From Rhodanobacter sp. (GTDB taxonomy: Bacteria > Pseudomonadota > Gammaproteobacteria > Xanthomonadales > Rhodanobacteraceae), in assembly GCA_030148505.1 (NCBI GenBank), contig JASBTI010000019.1, forward strand, positions 1-38,233: 38,233 bases of DNA, given 5' to 3'. The notes beneath the pieces were generated by a model. That model saw only the letters and a program-made list of their open reading frames with translations. It had not been told where the DNA came from and made no database searches. Positions within the stretch are counted from its first letter, which is position 1, and each line of letters opens with the position of its first letter. Positions 15,583-24,649 of the stretch are shown in pieces. The position numbers and the translations under genes are program-made.

Positions 15583-16565
15583 GCGGACCGTTCCCAGTGG
15601 CCACCGAGCTGCCGCGGCGCAATCAGTAGAAACAGCAATAGCAGCCCGATCGCCAGCGGCCAGCGAAACAACTCGTGCCTGGGACGCAAGGTCGGTCCAT
15701 GCTGTGGCATCGGCTCCAGGGCGCTGATCGTGCGGTAGGCGTCAGCCAATTCGCGACTGTCCGTAGCACGGAAAAAGCGCCCGCCGGTTTCCTCGGCAAT
15801 GTGGGTGAGCATCTTTGCGTCGAGGCCGGCCGACGGGTTGACCAGCTGGCTTCCGAAAAACCCGGGCACGCGCATTTGCGTGGCACCGATGCCGATGGTG
15901 TAGATGCGCACCCCGGCGGCCTTGGCTGCACGCGCCGCTTCATCCGGCGAAATATTCCCAGCGTTGTTGACGCCGTCGGTCAAAAGAATGAGTACCCGCG
16001 CCTGCTGCGGCAAGGCCGAAAGTCGCTTTACCGCCACGGCAATCGCATCGCCTATGGCGGTTTCAGTTCCCGCCAGGCCCACCGCCGCTCCCTGCAACTG
16101 GGCCTTTACCGCGGACAAGTCATAGGTCAACGGTGTAACCAGGAACGCTTGGCTGCCAAACAGGATCAGGCCCATCTCGTCCCCATGACGGCGATCGATA
16201 AAGTCGCCGGCAATCGCCTCGACCGCACCAAAACGACTGACCGGCTGCCCGGCCAGTTCCATGTCCTCGGTGCGCATACTGCCGGACAAGTCGACAGCCA
16301 ACATCAAGGCACGTCCACTACGCTGCTGAGCTTGTGGCGGACCTACCCATTGGGGCCGCGCCGCTGCCGCCAGCAGGGCAAGCCATGTGAGGACAAGCAG
16401 CCAGGGCGCGATGCCACGCGCCGCGTCGCCACTTGGCACGGTGAGTTGCAGACCTGGCTGCGGCAAATGCAGCGCCTGAGCCGGTGCCGCTGGCCGCAGC
16501 CAGCGCCTCAGCAGCCACGGTAACGGCAATAGCAGAACAACCCAGGGCCACGCGAAATCAAGCAT
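15579..16565 (-). CDS. batA: BatA-like membrane protein with von Willebrand A domain
   Basis: About 328 residues. Three consecutive ATGs occur at 16571, 16568 and 16565; the third has GGAG seven bases before it and is preferred. The order is an N-terminal membrane helix (FAWPWVVLLLPLPWLLRRW), a second helix near residue 60, a VWA domain at about 85-280, and a C-terminal helix (PLAIGLLLLFLLIAP). The metal site is complete: D-L-S-G-S-M, T in VTPLTYD, and D in ILLTDGVNN. Such proteins are anchored at the inner membrane and are thought to be handled by the partner MoxR ATPase. It lies inside the overlapping operon, with an eight-base overlap with the DUF4381 gene and a four-base overlap with batB. 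Confidence 0.93.
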   Translation of the reverse strand: MLDFAWPWVVLLLPLPWLLRRWLRPAAPAQALHLPQPGLQLTVPSGDAARGIAPWLLVLTWLALLAAAARPQWVGPPQAQQRSGRALMLAVDLSGSMRTEDMELAGQPVSRFGAVEAIAGDFIDRRHGDEMGLILFGSQAFLVTPLTYDLSAVKAQLQGAAVGLAGTETAIGDAIAVAVKRLSALPQQARVLILLTDGVNNAGNISPDEAARAAKAAGVRIYTIGIGATQMRVPGFFGSQLVNPSAGLDAKMLTHIAEETGGRFFRATDSRELADAYRTISALEPMPQHGPTLRPRHELFRWPLAIGLLLLFLLIAPRQLGGHWERSA

Positions 16566-17094
16566 CATCATGCTCCGTAGCAGCTTTTCGCCAGGCCCTC
16601 GACTTCAGAGCCACGCGCAGCCAGCGACGCACCGCAGAAACGACCGGCGCGGGATCAAATGACCCCTGTGCCCGGTACATCGCCTGGTCCAGTACCAGCA
16701 GGTACTCCAGCGTCGTCGCGTCAACCGGTACGCGGGCAAGCGTCTTCCGCCATGCCTCACCGCGCTGTCGCGCCGCCAGAACATCATGCGGCCGGGCGAC
16801 CCTTCGCAGTAGTTGATGCAGTCCACTGGCCAGCGCCTCGACATTGCCGTCCTGCGCATGTCGATCAACAAGGCGATCGAGCTCCGCCATGACATGCTGC
16901 CGCCGCACCCGCTGCTGCCGCTGCCGCCGCCACAACCAGACGGCAAGGGCGGTCAGGAGCAGCAGCAAGCCGCCAAGCAACCACCATCCCGGTGCCGGTG
17001 GCCACCATGATGGCTCCGGGGGCAGGTGAATGTCGCGCAAAGTCGGGCCGGTCGGTGCCACGGTCGAGGCGGAGCCGGGAGCCGGGAGCATCAT
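16558..17094 (-). CDS. DUF4381-family membrane protein of the MoxR operon
   Basis: 178 residues from the ATG at 17094, which overlaps the DUF58 gene's stop (ATGA). A short N-terminal part with LRDIHLPPEPSWWPPAPGWW is typical of DUF4381. One membrane helix follows (LLGGLLLLLTALAVWLW, about residues 42-58), then a basic cytoplasmic helical region (RRQRQQRVRRQHVMAELDRL) ending in RRWLRVALKSRAW. The family occurs almost only in MoxR-DUF58-VWA operons, between the DUF58 and BatA genes, as here. The function is unknown; an adaptor role at the membrane is a guess from context. Confidence 0.88.
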   Translation of the reverse strand: MMLPAPGSASTVAPTGPTLRDIHLPPEPSWWPPAPGWWLLGGLLLLLTALAVWLWRRQRQQRVRRQHVMAELDRLVDRHAQDGNVEALASGLHQLLRRVARPHDVLAARQRGEAWRKTLARVPVDATTLEYLLVLDQAMYRAQGSFDPAPVVSAVRRWLRVALKSRAWRKAATEHDDA

Positions 17095-18032
17095 CGGCGC
17101 CTCCTCGTCGTCGCGCCGAGAAGGCTCGACACGGCATCGAACGGATCGACCGTGGTGTCGATCGTGCGGCAAGCCAATCCCAGTGATCGTGCCAACTCGC
17201 CAAGCCGTGCCGGACCGGCGCCCAGCGCCTGCTGAAAGGCGATACGCTGACGCTCTGTCTTCAGCACGACTTCACGGCGATCGCCTGCATGCTCCAGCGG
17301 ATAGCGTCCGGCCGGGGCAGGCGCAAGCTCCAGCGGATCGGCAACCACCAGTATTCCAAGCCCATTGCGCCGCGTTAGATCGAGAAGGCGTTGTCGAGCC
17401 GGAGGGTTGCAGCTGAAGCCATCGCTGATGAGTAGCACCCGATTGGCACCATGTGAAACGCGCCCGGCACGGATCACTGCATCCGCCATGGATTCTTCCC
17501 CAGGGCTGCTGAGGGACGAGATACCCCAGTCAGCCAGGGCCCCGCAGACCGCCAGGGCACCGCGCCCCCCCCCTTGCGGTCGCAGCAAGTGCGCAGCATG
17601 TCCAAACGCCATCATGCCGACACGCTCTCCGGCGCGAGTCGCGTACCACGCGGCCAACGCAGCTGCCCGTGCCGCCTGCACCGATTTGAAGCGTGCGCGG
17701 GTGCCAAAATGCATGCTGGCGTGGGTGTCGAGCAGGATCAGCAGACAGCCTTCTCTATCCTCCTGAAACAACTTCGTATGTAGCTTTCCACTACGCGCGG
17801 TAAGTTGCCAGTCCATCCGGCGGACGTCGTCCCCCGCCTGATAGACACGGGATTCGGCGTAGTCCATACCGCGCCCGAACAGTGCGCTGGTTTGCTGTCC
17901 ATAGCGTGCGGAGCGGCTGGACACGGCCGCCATCCGCGCCCGGCCCACGCGCGCGCGCAAGGCAATCAGCTCGACCAGCGAAATACGGCTGCGCCCGTCG
18001 CCGTCAGGCCGCCCTGGCATGACCGCGCTCAC
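17091..18032 (-). CDS. DUF58 domain protein of the MoxR operon
   Basis: 313 residues, starting with GTG at 18032, whose GTGA overlaps the moxR stop. The DUF58 signature is present at about residues 54-75: GMDYAESRVYQAGDD, then VRRMDW. A VWA-like fold follows with LLILLDTHASM, where the usual D-x-S-x-S reads D-T-H-A-S, and VLLISDGFS. No membrane helix is obvious, so it is probably cytoplasmic or peripheral. In related operons DUF58 proteins are the immediate partners of the MoxR ATPase. The order moxR-DUF58-DUF4381-VWA-VWA/TPR-BatD is conserved in many proteobacteria. Confidence 0.92.
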   Translation of the reverse strand: MSAVMPGRPDGDGRSRISLVELIALRARVGRARMAAVSSRSARYGQQTSALFGRGMDYAESRVYQAGDDVRRMDWQLTARSGKLHTKLFQEDREGCLLILLDTHASMHFGTRARFKSVQAARAAALAAWYATRAGERVGMMAFGHAAHLLRPQGGGRGALAVCGALADWGISSLSSPGEESMADAVIRAGRVSHGANRVLLISDGFSCNPPARQRLLDLTRRNGLGILVVADPLELAPAPAGRYPLEHAGDRREVVLKTERQRIAFQQALGAGPARLGELARSLGLACRTIDTTVDPFDAVSSLLGATTRRRR

Positions 18033-19024
18033 GGCAGCGGCACGAGATCCAGCAGCCGATCGATGACCTGATCGGGCCGCACGCCTTCAGCCTCGGCTTC
18101 ATAGCTGAGCAGAACCCGGTGCCGCAACACCTCGTGTGCAATCGCGTGCACATCTTCCGGCAGTACATAGTCGCGCCCGGACAACCACGCATGTGCCCGC
18201 GAACAACGATCCAGCGCGATGGTGGCGCGCGGACTGCCACCCCAGGCAATCCAGCGCTTCAGTTCAGCGCCATACCGCTCAGCATCGCGGGTGGCCAGCA
18301 CCAGTTGCGTGAGATATTCCTCGAGTGCCGACGCCATATGTACGGCCATGGCGGCATCGCGTGCGGCAAACACATCGGGCTGGCTCAGCAAGGACGCCAC
18401 AGGATTTTCGGGGTGTGCCCGCTGGCTTGCCTGTTTGCGCGCCAGCTTCAAAATGGCAAGCTCGGCAGCGGCATCGGGGTAACCGATCGTCACGTGCATC
18501 AGAAAGCGGTCGAGCTGCGCTTCCGGCAAGGTAAAAGTACCTTCCTGCTCGATGGGATTCTGGGTTGCCATCACCATGAAGAGCTCGGGCAGTTGCCAGG
18601 TATTGCGACCTACGGTGATCTGCTGCTCGGCCATCGCTTCCAGTAGCGCAGACTGTACCTTGGCGGGAGCTCGGTTGATCTCGTCAGCGAGCACGATATT
18701 GTGAAACAGCGGCCCACGCTCGAACTCGAAGCCGCCGCTCTGAGGGCGGAAAATGTCGGTGCCGGTGAGATCGGCGGGCAACAGGTCGGGGGTGAACTGC
18801 ACGCGGTGAAAATCCGCGTCGATGCGCGCAGCCAATGCCTTCACTGCCGTGGTCTTGGCCAGTCCCGGCGCACCCTCTACCAATAAATGGCCGTCCGCCA
18901 ACAGGGCAACCAGCAAGCAGTCGATCAGATGCGGCTGCCCGATGATGTAATGCTGCAGATCCTGCCGAAGCTGCGCAAAAGCTTTTTGCAGGCGGCTCTG
19001 GGCTGGTGTTTCGGGCATATCCAT
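18029..19024 (-). CDS. moxR: MoxR-family AAA+ ATPase
   Basis: 331 residues. The Walker A motif is GAPGLAKTT (51-59), Walker B is IVLADEINRAP (about 110-120), sensor 1 is FMVMATQNPIEQEG and the sensor 2 region is GGSPRATIALDR. This is the AAA_3 core plus lid of the MoxR class. These ATPases act as chaperones that help insert cofactors or assemble complexes with VWA-domain proteins; five downstream genes here encode such partners. It is the first gene of the operon, with a 192-base gap behind pilQ that contains the pilQ terminator. No promoter close to consensus is seen upstream. Confidence 0.95.
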   Translation of the reverse strand: MDMPETPAQSRLQKAFAQLRQDLQHYIIGQPHLIDCLLVALLADGHLLVEGAPGLAKTTAVKALAARIDADFHRVQFTPDLLPADLTGTDIFRPQSGGFEFERGPLFHNIVLADEINRAPAKVQSALLEAMAEQQITVGRNTWQLPELFMVMATQNPIEQEGTFTLPEAQLDRFLMHVTIGYPDAAAELAILKLARKQASQRAHPENPVASLLSQPDVFAARDAAMAVHMASALEEYLTQLVLATRDAERYGAELKRWIAWGGSPRATIALDRCSRAHAWLSGRDYVLPEDVHAIAHEVLRHRVLLSYEAEAEGVRPDQVIDRLLDLVPLP

Positions 19025-19166
19025 GGTGTGGTTCCGTTTCGACGTGACGCAAGGCTAGTGGGTCAAGCGAGGCCAGACGGGCGGACAACACGTCGGGCAG
19101 CGAGGTCTCAGACCGTAACCCTGCGCAGAAGTTTAATCGGTGTGGTCGGAGTGGCAGCCCGTGCCC

Positions 19167-19196
19167 AAAAAAAGAGGCGGCCAAGGCCGCCTCTTT
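19167..19196 (-). terminator. Intrinsic terminator of pilMNOPQ
   Basis: AAAGAGGCGGC-CAAG-GCCGCCTCTTT at 19171-19196 is a perfect GC-rich stem. On the minus strand it is followed by seven T (complement of the A run 19167-19173). It stands 20 bases after the pilQ stop, so it ends the pilus operon and separates it from moxR. Confidence 0.9.
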
Positions 19197-19216
19197 GGCA
19201 CTTTCTACGCTGAAAT

Positions 19217-21403
19217 CTACTGCAAGCTGTCGCTGAGTATCCGTGGCGTCACGAAGATCAAAAGCTCGGCCTTAGTGTTGTTGCGCGATGTCTTGCGGAA
19301 CAGTGCGCCGATACCCGGGATATCGCCCAGACCGGGCACCTTGGTGATGGTATTTTGCTTGTTGACCTCGTAAATACCGCCGAGCACCACGGTCTGACCG
19401 TTATCCACCAGCACCGACGTATTGATCTCGCGGGTGTCGATGGTCGGAACCTGGCCGCTACCGGGCACGGTGACATAGCCAGCGAGCGCGTCCTTCTTGA
19501 CATTGATCGCCAGATAGACCCGGTTGTCGGCCGTGATTGTCGGGGTCACCTTAAGCTCCAGCACCGCGTCCTTGAACTGCACGGTTGCCGTGCCGCTGCC
19601 GGCAGCACCGGTAGCGCTGTTCTGGTAGGTCACGTAGCCGATCTCCTGACCCTGGCGGATTACTGCCTGCTGCTGGTTTGCAGTAATCACGCGCGGGCTG
19701 GAAATCACTTCACCGCGTCCCTCGGTCTGCGCCGCGGAAAGCTCCAGATCAAGCGCGTAGTTCGCTCCGAGGATCGCGAAACCGAAGCTGCCGCCGTTGC
19801 TGGCCTGCGCCGGGAGGTTCACGTTGAGGCCCCCGGATCCGACGTTGCCAGTGGCAGGTGTGCCGCCAATCGCACTGCCGAGTCCCCCACCAATCTGCAG
19901 TACTTGACCGCTGCGGTTCACCTGCTGGCCGCTGACACCGAACTTGGTACCCAGCTCGCGGGTGAAGTCATCGGTCGCCACCACGATGCGCGACTCGATC
20001 AATACCTGCTGCACGGGCTTGTCGAGCACCGCGATCAAGGCGCGGATCTCCTTGATTTTTTCCGGCGTGTCGTTGAGCAGCAAGGTATTGGTGCGCACAT
20101 CGAACGAGACGCTGCCGCGCGGTGAAAGGAAGCCGCGGGTACGATTTGCGCCACCTCCACCACCGCCCTGCATGCTGCCGGTGGTCAACAGCTTGGCGAT
20201 ATCCGAAGCCTTGCCGTAGCTGATCGGAATGTAGTCCGTCACCAGCTGGGCGGTATCCTGGGCTTTCAGCTTGGCATTGGCGAGATCCTCCTCATACTTG
20301 GCGATCTCGGTTTGCGGCGCGATCCAGATCACGTTGCCGTTGCGGCGCTTGTCCAGGCTCTTGGCACGCAGGATCACGTCCAGCGCCTGATCCCACGGCA
20401 CATTGACCAGCCGCAGGGTCACGCTGCCGCCCACACTATCCGACGCCACCAGGTTGAGCCCGGAGATATCGGCGATCAGTTGCAGCGCCGAGCGTACCGG
20501 GATGTCCTGGAAATTGAAGGTAACCCGCTTGCCGGTATAGCTCGGTGGCTGGTCGGCCTTGGCAAGCTTGTCCACCCGCGCATCGGCCTTTTTCGGGGCG
20601 ATGTCGATGACATATTGATCGGGGGTCTGGTATGACGAAGTTTCCACATTGCCCTTGACGGCAATGTCCATTCGCGCGCCACCGCTGAGACCCGCGCGGG
20701 TGGTGATCGACTGTACCGGGGTGGCGAAGTCCAGGGTATCCAGTCGCTGCGCCAGCTTGGCGGGGAGATTGGCATGATCGATGGTGACCAGCACCTTGTT
20801 CCCGTCATGCGTCATTTGCGCATTCGCGCCGGTGCCGCTGAAACTGATCAGTACGCGACCTTCGCCATTGGGACCGCGACGGAAATCGATGTTCGAAATG
20901 TTCGGCCCATGCATCGAGGACGGCAGCGTCTTGGAGGGGTCGATGTTGGCGGCCGTGGTGACCGACTGGTCCGCGGTGCCGTTATTGACAGTCAGTACCA
21001 GGCTGTGACCATCGACGTGCGAACGGTAGCTCGATGTCCGCATCAATTCGACTACCACGCGGGTGCGACCACCGGCCTCGATCGCCGATACGCCGGAAGT
21101 CGAACCCTTGCCGATATCCAGATGGCGTGCCGCGGCGTTACTGGTAGCGGGGAAATCCAGCGCGATACGGGGCGGATTGCTGGTTGTGAAGATCCTGGGC
21201 TGCGGCACCGGGCCGTTGCCGAAATCCATGTGCAACTGAACGTTACCGCCCGGCAGCGCGTCATAGCTGATTTTCTTCAGCGTGGCGTCGGCCGCCATGG
21301 CAGCGTTTGCCCAGACGACGCCGACAAGCAGCAGTCCCATCAGGATGTAACGGCTCGCATGGCGCATGACACGGCCCCGGACGGATTGAAATTGGTTGGT
21401 CAT
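19217..21403 (-). CDS. pilQ: Type IV pilus outer-membrane secretin
   Basis: 728 residues. A signal peptide (about 12-36, YILMGLLLVGVVWANAAMA) leads to two AMIN domains that bind peptidoglycan (about 40-135 and 165-275). An STN/secretin N0 domain (VTFNFQDIPVRSALQLIADI) and an N1-type domain (YIPISYGKASDIAKLL) follow. The secretin barrel domain contains VLIESRIVVATDDFTRELG and GEVISSPRVITANQQQAVI, and ends with VPGLGDIPGIGALFRK near the C terminus. It forms the ring-shaped pore through which the pilus fibre crosses the outer membrane. It is the last gene of pilMNOPQ, 20 bases after pilP and followed by a strong terminator. Confidence 0.97.
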   Translation of the reverse strand: MTNQFQSVRGRVMRHASRYILMGLLLVGVVWANAAMAADATLKKISYDALPGGNVQLHMDFGNGPVPQPRIFTTSNPPRIALDFPATSNAAARHLDIGKGSTSGVSAIEAGGRTRVVVELMRTSSYRSHVDGHSLVLTVNNGTADQSVTTAANIDPSKTLPSSMHGPNISNIDFRRGPNGEGRVLISFSGTGANAQMTHDGNKVLVTIDHANLPAKLAQRLDTLDFATPVQSITTRAGLSGGARMDIAVKGNVETSSYQTPDQYVIDIAPKKADARVDKLAKADQPPSYTGKRVTFNFQDIPVRSALQLIADISGLNLVASDSVGGSVTLRLVNVPWDQALDVILRAKSLDKRRNGNVIWIAPQTEIAKYEEDLANAKLKAQDTAQLVTDYIPISYGKASDIAKLLTTGSMQGGGGGGANRTRGFLSPRGSVSFDVRTNTLLLNDTPEKIKEIRALIAVLDKPVQQVLIESRIVVATDDFTRELGTKFGVSGQQVNRSGQVLQIGGGLGSAIGGTPATGNVGSGGLNVNLPAQASNGGSFGFAILGANYALDLELSAAQTEGRGEVISSPRVITANQQQAVIRQGQEIGYVTYQNSATGAAGSGTATVQFKDAVLELKVTPTITADNRVYLAINVKKDALAGYVTVPGSGQVPTIDTREINTSVLVDNGQTVVLGGIYEVNKQNTITKVPGLGDIPGIGALFRKTSRNNTKAELLIFVTPRILSDSLQ

Positions 21404-21423
21404 TGCATCAGCCCCTGTATTTC

Positions 21424-21966
21424 CTATTGCTCGGCAAGCGCGATGCTGGCCGGGCGTTCCATCCAGCCACCATTACCGTTGGATATCAACTCGACCAGGT
21501 CGATGTGGTCGCTGCTGATGGCGGTGACGTGCCCGTAGTTCTGCCCCATGTAATCGCCACGATGGACACGATGGATCACCCCACCCGGATCTTTGATCAG
21601 CACTTCCATGCCTGCACCCACACCGATCGTGCCGACCATCTTCAAGCTGTCCAGCGCGAACATTTCCAGCGGTTGCTTAGGACGATTGGCATCCGGGCGG
21701 GGACCGCTGCTGCTGGTGTTCGGCTGCAATTCGGCGGTGCTGGCACTGAACGGGTCCCGCATGTTCTGGTCTACGTACTTGAATGTCTCGAATGTCTTGA
21801 TGACCGGCAGCGGCTGGATCGGCGCACCCTTTTTTGCCTTCTCCTGCGCCACCCATTGCCGCAAATCCGACATGCCCCGGGTGCAGCCTCCGAGAATCAA
21901 CGCCGCCCCCAGCATTAGTCCGATGCGAAATAGGCTGGAAGGCTTGATGGCAAGCATTCTGTTCAT
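21424..21966 (-). CDS. pilP: Type IV pilus inner-membrane lipoprotein PilP
   Basis: 180 residues with a lipoprotein signal: LILGGC, with Cys28 as the lipidation site. The mature part begins with a flexible segment (FKYVDQNMRDPFSASTAEL) that binds PilN/PilO. It ends with the PilP beta domain (LKMVGTIGVGAGMEVLIKDP, VHRVHRGDYMGQNYGHVTAI) that contacts PilQ. It links the inner-membrane alignment complex to the secretin. Its ATG overlaps the pilO stop (ATGA). Confidence 0.96.
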   Translation of the reverse strand: MNRMLAIKPSSLFRIGLMLGAALILGGCTRGMSDLRQWVAQEKAKKGAPIQPLPVIKTFETFKYVDQNMRDPFSASTAELQPNTSSSGPRPDANRPKQPLEMFALDSLKMVGTIGVGAGMEVLIKDPGGVIHRVHRGDYMGQNYGHVTAISSDHIDLVELISNGNGGWMERPASIALAEQ

Positions 21967-22625
21967 TTCCGCCCCCTCGGCTTGCCGTTGCCCGAGTTCC
22001 TGGCCTCCGCGGCACTTTCTTCGTCATCCAGATAGCGGTAGGTCTTTACCGTACCCATCAATACAAGTTGGCCATCGGCGGACGCCCCCTTGCTCGGAGC
22101 CATCGGAGTAAGCGAAACATCGTGCAGGGTCAAAATCACCACTCGCGGCAAGGAGGCCACGCCACTGATGAAGGCACCGAACTGGTGATACGTGCCGGTC
22201 ATGCGCAAGGTAATCGGCTGCTCCGCATAAAAGTCCTTGAGCGTCTCGGGACCGGGCTCGAACAACTCCGTCTGCAGACCCGCAGACAAGGCCGTCTGCG
22301 AAATATCCACCAGCAGCTCGGGCATTTCCGTCTTGCTGGGCAGCTGACGCAACAGCTGGCGCAGCATATCCTGCATCTCGTTGAGCTGTTGCTCCAGGGC
22401 TTCGAGATTGACCGCCTTGGCCTGCTCCTTGGAAAATTCCTGCTTGAGCTGAGTCTCCTTGGCCACCAATGAGGCCAGCGAATCATGCTGGTTGCTTATG
22501 TAGAAGTACCACCCGAGGAATACGACAAACAGAAACAGCAAGGCGATGAAGAACATCTTGATCGATTGCGGCCAGCCACCGACATTGTTGCGATCGAGAT
22601 TGCGAATATCGTCAAGGAACTTCAT
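21963..22625 (-). CDS. pilO: Type IV pilus assembly protein PilO
   Basis: 220 residues. A short cytoplasmic N terminus (FLDDIRNLDRNNVGGWP) precedes one membrane helix (MFFIALLFLFVVFLGWYFYI). A coiled coil at about residues 48-100 (ETQLKQEFSKEQAKAVNLEA) leads to a periplasmic ferredoxin-like domain with FYAEQPITLRMTGTYHQFGA. PilO pairs with PilN in the inner-membrane alignment complex. The start shares one base with the pilN stop (TGATG), and the 3' end overlaps pilP by four bases. Confidence 0.96.
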   Translation of the reverse strand: MKFLDDIRNLDRNNVGGWPQSIKMFFIALLFLFVVFLGWYFYISNQHDSLASLVAKETQLKQEFSKEQAKAVNLEALEQQLNEMQDMLRQLLRQLPSKTEMPELLVDISQTALSAGLQTELFEPGPETLKDFYAEQPITLRMTGTYHQFGAFISGVASLPRVVILTLHDVSLTPMAPSKGASADGQLVLMGTVKTYRYLDDEESAAEARNSGNGKPRGRK

Positions 22626-23340
22626 CAGCGGGCTCCTCCCTCGACCTTGGGTCGTACCGCGTGCGCCTTCAAGTGAGCGGTCCTGGCAACCGGTTTCACG
22701 GGCGTCGCTTCCATGGTTCTGGCGGTACTGTCGGCGACCGCCGGGCTGGCCATGCTCTCGGGTGGGGCAACCCCACCGCTCTTTGTCGTCTCATCCGATT
22801 TCGGTCGGTTCAACTTGACGTTCAAGCCGAATTTGTAAGGCATACGACTGGAACCGGCAATTTTTTCCGTCTTGCGCAAGTCCGCATGCCCCATCCAGGG
22901 GGACGCCTCAATGTTGCGCATGTATTCGGCCACGCTGGCATTGGACTGCGCCACACCATCGAGCGTCATCGACTGCCCGGTCTGCTTCAGACCGGTGAGG
23001 CGGGCACTGGAGGGGATGGTTCTCACCAGTTCGTCGAACAGATGCACCATCTGTGATCGATCTGCCTGCAATTGCTCGATGATCTTCTTGCGTGCCAGCA
23101 GGTGCTCCCGCACTTTTTCGAGGCCGTCGATCTTCGCGTTGCGCGCCTTGACTTGCTTGATCTCGGCTTGAAGATAACTGTTGCGCTCGTTCTGGTTGTC
23201 GATGCGCGCACCCATCCAGAAACCCCACACCATCAGGAAGGCCAACGCGGCGAAGAACGCGGAGCCCAGTTGCATGTAAAACTCGCGCTCGCGCTGTCTG
23301 CGCCGTTCGGCGCGCCATGGAAGTAGATTGACATGTGCCA

Positions 23341-23341
<1 letters not shown>
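22625..23341 (-). CDS. pilN: Type IV pilus assembly protein PilN
   Basis: 238 residues from the ATG at 23341; a longer in-frame extension lies inside pilM and is ignored. The conserved start MAHVNLLPWRAERRRQRERE is the segment that docks into PilM. One membrane helix follows (about 22-42), then a coiled coil (EIKQVKARNAKIDGLEKVRE) and a periplasmic fold (TIPSSARLTGLKQTGQSMTL). The last ~65 residues are an Ala/Pro/Lys/Thr-rich tail longer than in many PilN proteins. The start overlaps the pilM stop by one base. Confidence 0.96.
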
Positions 23342-24417
<1,076 letters not shown>

Positions 24418-24457
24418 TTAGCGTCCGTAGCCAGAACCTGACCGTATGCGCAATGGC

Positions 24458-24486
24458 ATTAAATCGAAAAATTAACGTAAAGGCAA
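24458..24486 (-). promoter_or_regulatory. Probable sigma-70 promoter of pilMNOPQ
   Basis: On the minus strand a TTGCCT -35 (24481-24486) and a TTTAAT -10 (24458-24463) are separated by exactly 17 bases. They lie about 60 bases before the pilM GTG in an AT-rich patch of an otherwise GC-rich region. Confidence 0.55.
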
Positions 24487-24584
24487 CGGCCTACGGCAAC
24501 TTTCTCAAGTAAATGGCGTGATGTCCACCACATTTGCAGGAACCCGCGGCGATGGCGCGCCTCTTGCTTGGTCAACCCGACGCC

Positions 24585-24611
24585 TTGGATGAATACTGCT
24601 GCATCTATACT
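24585..24611 (+). promoter_or_regulatory. Possible promoter of mrcA
   Basis: TATACT at 24606-24611 is a good -10 about 38 bases before the mrcA start. TTGGAT at 24585-24590 could be a -35, but the 15-base spacing is short. Confidence 0.3.
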
Positions 24612-24649
24612 CTGTGATGTTTTGACTCAGGTCTCGCTATCTCCACACC

